From NCBI RefSeq assembly GCF_030381805.1, contig NZ_JAUDRH010000001.1:310001-374000 (forward strand): a stretch of 64,000 nucleotides of DNA, read 5' to 3'. The notes below the pieces were generated by a model, which was not told the origin of the DNA, searched no databases, and saw only the letters and a list, made by a program, of their open reading frames with translations. Source of the stretch: Chlorogloeopsis sp. ULAP01 (GTDB lineage: Bacteria; Cyanobacteriota; Cyanobacteriia; Cyanobacteriales; Nostocaceae). A program made the translations under genes and the position numbers. Positions 60,201 through 64,000 of this stretch are shown in pieces. Every line of letters starts with the position of its first letter. Position 1 is the first letter of the stretch.

Positions 60201-63200
60201 ATGCTAAATATTATTGAAGGATTTGAACTTTCACCACAACAGAAACGCCTTTGGCTATTGCAGCAAAATAGCTCGGCTTACAGAATCGAAATTGCTATTT
60301 CCATAACAGGAAACCTTGATGTTGCAATTCTCAAAGCAGCTTGCGATAAATTGATTGATAAATATGAAATTCTTCGTACAAGGTTTCACAGAATACCCAA
60401 CTTTAAATTTCCTATTCAATGTATATGCGATAGACCCCATATATGCTGGCAAGAAATTGATTTGACGAGTTTAGCTTCGGAACAGCAGCAGGATAGAATT
60501 ACAGAATTATTTGAGGCAGAAAAAAACTATTATTTTAACTTGCAGTCTGAGACTGTGATGCGTTGCCATCTGCTATCTCTCTCGCCACAACAACATACAT
60601 TAATTTTAACACTTCCTGCCCTTTGTGCTGATAGCAAAACCCTGAATAACTTAGTACAAGAAATTAGCAATTTTTACTCTCAAACTGCACATTATGATGT
60701 AAATGAATCACCTATACAATATGCCCAATTTTCGGCTTGGCAGAATGAAATTATAGCAGAAACAGATATAGGCAGAGAATATTGGCAAGAACATGAAATT
60801 GATAAGTTTCTTAGTTTAAAACTGCCTTTAGAAACTCAAGCTACTGTTAAATCAGAGTTTCAACCGCAATCTCTAGCTATCCAACTTTGTCCTGATCTAG
60901 TAGCGCAAATTAAAGCTTTTGTACAAGAATATAAAACTTCAATATCTGAATTTTTATTAACTTGTTTTGCGATTTTACTGTCTCGTCTTATCCAACAAGT
61001 AGATATTGCGATCGCAGTCCTTTTTGATGGTCGCTCCCATGAAACTTTGCAAGCAGCATTGGGTTTGTTTGCGAAATACTTACCAATTCATTTTCATTTA
61101 GAAAATGATTATAACTTTTACCAAGCTTTGCAAGCGATCGCCCAATCAACTACTGAAGTTCATGCTAGACAAGATTACTTTAGTTGGGAGCAAATATTTC
61201 CAGAATTAGAGAATATTGAGGAGCGTCCGTCATTATTTTGCTTTGAATTTGAACAGCTACAGCCAGATTATCCTAATAACGGAATTTTATTGACAATAGC
61301 TCAGAAATATATTTGCTTAGAACCATTTAAAATTAAACTTTCTTGTCTTGAGCAAGCAGATACGATTACTACAGAGTTTTACTATAACTCCACCTTATTT
61401 TCAGCAGATAGCATTGCAATATTAGCAGGTCAGTTTCAAACATTATTAACCAACATTATTCATCAATCAAATATAGCAATTAGTCAATTACCAATTTTAA
61501 GCCCCATTGAAAAACAACTACTCACAAACTGGAATAATACTCAAACAGAATATTCCCAATATAAGTGCATTCATCAGTTATTTGCAACCCAGGTAGAACA
61601 AACACCAGACAAAATTGCGGTAGTATTTCAAGACCAACAACTTACCTACAGAGAATTAAATTGTCAAGCGAATCAACTAGCGCATTATCTCCAAGCTTTG
61701 GGAGTAACAGCAGATGTACCTGTAGGTATTTACTTAGAACGTTCTTTAGACATGGTGGTAGGTTTATTAGCCATTCTCAAAGCTGGAGGTGCTTACGTAC
61801 CATTAGATCCCACCTATCCACAAGAACGACTAGCGTTTATGTTAGCAGATACGCAAATATCTGTGCTACTGACACACAAAAAGTTAGTTGAGGGTATTAC
61901 TCAAGATGCACTGCATATTATTTGCTTAGATAGAGATAGAGAACTTATCAAATCTCAAAATTCAGAAAATCTAGCTAATCAAGTAACAGCAGATAACCTA
62001 GCATATATAATTTACACTTCTGGCTCAACTGGTAAACCTAAAGGTATAAGTTTAGCTCATCGTCCTTTAATCAATCTTCTACAATGGCATAATTCAACTT
62101 TATTAACTGGAGTTCGTACCCTTCAATTTGCTTCGCTAAGTTTTGATGCTAGTTTTCATGAAATATTTGCCACTTGGCTCAGTGGTGGAACATTATTTAT
62201 TGCATCTGAAGAATTAAGAGTTGATGTTATTAAGTTAGGCAAATATATTTCTGCACAGTCCATTGAAAAGGTAATCATCCCGGTTGTTGTCTTACAACAA
62301 TTAGCTGAGTTTGTTGGTGAATTTGGTGTTGCTCCCTTGCATATTGAAATGTTCCAATACTTGCAAGAAGTTACAACCACAGGTGAGCAATTAAAAATTA
62401 CTAAACCTATCATCAACTTCTTTAAAGCCTTAAAACATTGTTCTCTGCATAATCATTATGGCCCTTCAGAAACTCATGTAGTAACTGCCTTAAAATTAAG
62501 TCCAAATCCTGATAAATGGTCATATCATCCACCTATTGGTACTCCGATTGCGAACACGCAAATTCACATCCTAGATTCACACCTAAATCCAGTTCCCATT
62601 GGCGTTATTGGTGAACTTTATATTGGGGGAGTTTCTTTAGCACGAGGTTATTTGAACCGACCAGATTTGACCAATGAGAGATTTATTCCTGACCCATTTA
62701 GTAAAGAAACTGGTAGCCGTCTCTATAAAACTGGAGATTTAGCACGCTATTTATTAGATGGGAATATTGAATATCTAGGACGCATCGACCACCAAGTTAA
62801 AGTTAGAGGTTTTCGGATTGAATTGGGAGAGATTGAAGCTGTATTAAATCAGCATCCCGATGTAAATAAAGCAGTTCTTTTGGCTCAAGCAGATACCAAA
62901 AATCAGCAGCGTTTGATTGCTTATATTGTATCTAATCAAGCACTCCAGGAAGCCACAAGTAATTTTCATAACTTATTACAACAAAAGCTACCAGAGTACA
63001 TGATTCCATCGGCTTTTATTTTCCTAAAATCACTACCTTTAACACCAAATGGAAAAATAGATCGTCAAGTATTACTGAATATCAATTTAGATGATTATCT
63101 CTTTAAGGCTAACTTTATAGCACCACGCACCGCGGCTGAGAAGGTGATTGCAAATATCTGGAAACAAACACTTAGTATTAATCAAATCGGTATCTATGAT

Positions 63201-63440
63201 AATTTCTTTGCATTGGGTGGACACTCGCTGTTAGCTACTCAAGTTTTCTTTAAGCTGAATAAGATTTTTCAGGTAGAGTTATCGCTGTCTCAACTATTTG
63301 AAACACCTACGGTTGCAGGGTTATTAGAGGTGATTACACAGCAATTAGGTGGAGGTGATGTTGTGGAAAATATTGCTCAAATATTGATAGAAATTCAACA
63401 GTTTTCACCGGAGGAGGTGAGGAAGATGCTTGATAAGTAA
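60201..63440 (+). CDS. NRPS module: C-A-PCP
   Basis: 1079 residues: condensation-fold domain (1-430), adenylation A3 (455-960; YTSGSTGKPKG, YGPSETHVV, LYKTGDLARY, NGKIDR), carrier (965-1045; LGGHSLLATQV) and a helical tail (VENIAQILIEIQQFSPEEVRKML). The condensation motif that should be HHxxxDG reads PALCADS, so the usual catalytic His are missing. A3 specificity positions read about DAHVTTHVV, for which I know no secure substrate. No thioesterase or reductase is present, so chain release lies elsewhere or in later genes outside the window. Confidence 0.93.
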   Translation: MLNIIEGFELSPQQKRLWLLQQNSSAYRIEIAISITGNLDVAILKAACDKLIDKYEILRTRFHRIPNFKFPIQCICDRPHICWQEIDLTSLASEQQQDRITELFEAEKNYYFNLQSETVMRCHLLSLSPQQHTLILTLPALCADSKTLNNLVQEISNFYSQTAHYDVNESPIQYAQFSAWQNEIIAETDIGREYWQEHEIDKFLSLKLPLETQATVKSEFQPQSLAIQLCPDLVAQIKAFVQEYKTSISEFLLTCFAILLSRLIQQVDIAIAVLFDGRSHETLQAALGLFAKYLPIHFHLENDYNFYQALQAIAQSTTEVHARQDYFSWEQIFPELENIEERPSLFCFEFEQLQPDYPNNGILLTIAQKYICLEPFKIKLSCLEQADTITTEFYYNSTLFSADSIAILAGQFQTLLTNIIHQSNIAISQLPILSPIEKQLLTNWNNTQTEYSQYKCIHQLFATQVEQTPDKIAVVFQDQQLTYRELNCQANQLAHYLQALGVTADVPVGIYLERSLDMVVGLLAILKAGGAYVPLDPTYPQERLAFMLADTQISVLLTHKKLVEGITQDALHIICLDRDRELIKSQNSENLANQVTADNLAYIIYTSGSTGKPKGISLAHRPLINLLQWHNSTLLTGVRTLQFASLSFDASFHEIFATWLSGGTLFIASEELRVDVIKLGKYISAQSIEKVIIPVVVLQQLAEFVGEFGVAPLHIEMFQYLQEVTTTGEQLKITKPIINFFKALKHCSLHNHYGPSETHVVTALKLSPNPDKWSYHPPIGTPIANTQIHILDSHLNPVPIGVIGELYIGGVSLARGYLNRPDLTNERFIPDPFSKETGSRLYKTGDLARYLLDGNIEYLGRIDHQVKVRGFRIELGEIEAVLNQHPDVNKAVLLAQADTKNQQRLIAYIVSNQALQEATSNFHNLLQQKLPEYMIPSAFIFLKSLPLTPNGKIDRQVLLNINLDDYLFKANFIAPRTAAEKVIANIWKQTLSINQIGIYDNFFALGGHSLLATQVFFKLNKIFQVELSLSQLFETPTVAGLLEVITQQLGGGDVVENIAQILIEIQQFSPEEVRKMLDK

Positions 63441-63454
63441 TTTTCTTTAAACGC

Positions 63455-63660
63455 AGAGGGGAGGCAGCGCGTTGCGGGGGTTCCCCCCGTTGTAGCGACT
63501 GCCGTCGCGCGAAGTACACGCAGAGTTACGCGGAGTTTTTGACTGAGGATTAATTTATTAGGGAAATGACTATAGCAGTTCTAAACCATTTATGAAATTC
63601 CCTTTCTTTTGCTTCCTCTCCTTCTTTGTGTCCTTTGCGTCCTTTGTGGTTCGTTAAAAA
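63455..63660. repeat. Repeat-rich gap after the last NRPS gene
   Basis: A GC-rich hairpin (GCGGGGGTTCCCCCCG around 63475-63491), then ACACGCAGAGTTACGCGGAG and CTTTGTGTCCTTTGCGTCC-type units, fill the 254-base gap. The last are the complement of the repeat at 59160. No gene is seen. Confidence 0.45.
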
Positions 63661-63694
63661 GAATACTGTTTCACAACTCAGATAGGATTGCTAT

Positions 63695-64000
63695 ATGATT
63701 TTGACACAAGCGCAGTTAAAGGAATACCAAGAGAAGGGTTTTATCTTATTACCAGATTATTTTTCTGCTTTAGAAGTGGAAAGAATGAAAACTGAACAGG
63801 CTCATCTCTTGGCGGGAAATGCTGATTACACAGTTTTAGAGAATGATAAAACAACTATTCGCTCTATTCACGGTTCTCATACTAATAGTCATGTTTTTCA
63901 AAATCTCTCACAAATTTCTCGTTTGGTTGAGCCTGCAATGCAAATTTTAAATAGTCAGGTTTATGTCTATCAATTCAAAATTAATATTAAGGCGGCGTTT
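63695..64000 (+). CDS. PhyH-family Fe(II)/2OG oxygenase, 3' end outside the window
   Basis: 102 codons are open to the window end from ATG 63695, with AGGA seven to ten bases upstream. The protein starts MILTQAQLKEYQEKGFILL and continues with YFSALEVERMKTEQ and VYQFKINIKAAF, the standard N-terminal half of phytanoyl-CoA-dioxygenase-like enzymes; the iron ligands should come just after the cut. It follows the last synthetase gene on the same strand, so a role as a second tailoring hydroxylase of the peptide or its building block is likely, but this is inference from place. Confidence 0.8.
   Translation, partial: MILTQAQLKEYQEKGFILLPDYFSALEVERMKTEQAHLLAGNADYTVLENDKTTIRSIHGSHTNSHVFQNLSQISRLVEPAMQILNSQVYVYQFKINIKAAF

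Noticed and set aside
47701..63440. Microcystin- or nodularin-type cluster
   Set aside because: There is no polyketide synthase module and no Adda genes; only the serine module is shared in type.
1..64000. tRNA or rRNA genes
   Set aside because: No cloverleaf-like or rRNA sequence was recognised by eye; a covariance-model scan was not possible.

Overview
The window reads as chromosome of a filamentous, probably heterocyst-forming type cyanobacterium. HIP1 octamers (GCGATCGC) are scattered throughout. There is a ferredoxin:thioredoxin reductase catalytic subunit, the TonB receptors carry the cyanobacterial AMIN domain, AATTCGT heptamer repeats occur, and many intergenic palindromic repeats are present, several of which run in frame through genes.

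Layout. 1-2.2 kb: 3' part of a PAS/GAF sensor histidine kinase. 2.7-11.3 kb: a metabolic block with an acyl-CoA dehydrogenase-like/cyclase fusion, an aldehyde dehydrogenase, a class III aminotransferase, a secreted choice-of-anchor/beta-propeller protein and a DUF1338 (2-oxoadipate dioxygenase-type) protein; the three enzymes would fit amino acid (lysine or GABA) breakdown. 11.5-18.6 kb: ordinary genes, namely a PilT-type ATPase, DUF58, ftrC, DUF309 and an lptA-lptB-lptF/G-type envelope transport set. 18.7-21.0 kb: a decayed IS1-family element that cuts off a decayed gene with a 2OG-Fe(II) oxygenase-like C-terminus.

21.2-64 kb is the heart of the window: what looks like a complete metallophore (siderophore-like) system. 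Two paralogous five-gene Opp/Nik-type ABC importers (21.2-26.3 and 39.0-44.2 kb), three AMIN/TonB-dependent receptors (28.1, 32.1 and 44.2 kb), an orphan FecB-like binding protein, an AraC-family regulator and several Fur-box-like sites lie next to a nonribosomal peptide synthetase cluster starting at 47.7 kb. The synthetase begins with a fatty-acyl-AMP ligase and an acyl carrier. It then has a serine-type module, a module with a His-like specificity code whose carrier protein is a separate small protein, a condensation-domain/TauD hydroxylase fusion, a methyltransferase, a third C-A-PCP module and the start of a PhyH-type oxygenase at the window edge. The predicted product is an acylated short peptide with Ser (or dehydroalanine) and possibly beta-hydroxyhistidine, taken back up by receptor plus peptide/nickel-type ABC importer under iron control. 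Product, metal and pairing are inference.

Between the two importers (35.3-38.8 kb) lies a graveyard of accessory genes: a tyrosine-recombinase pseudogene, two convergent remnants sharing an effector-associated (EAD10-like) domain (one with a P-loop NTPase, one with a CHAT protease domain), a HigA-type antitoxin, and HigB and Doc/Fic toxin fragments joined at one breakpoint. No tRNA, rRNA or CRISPR array was recognised.
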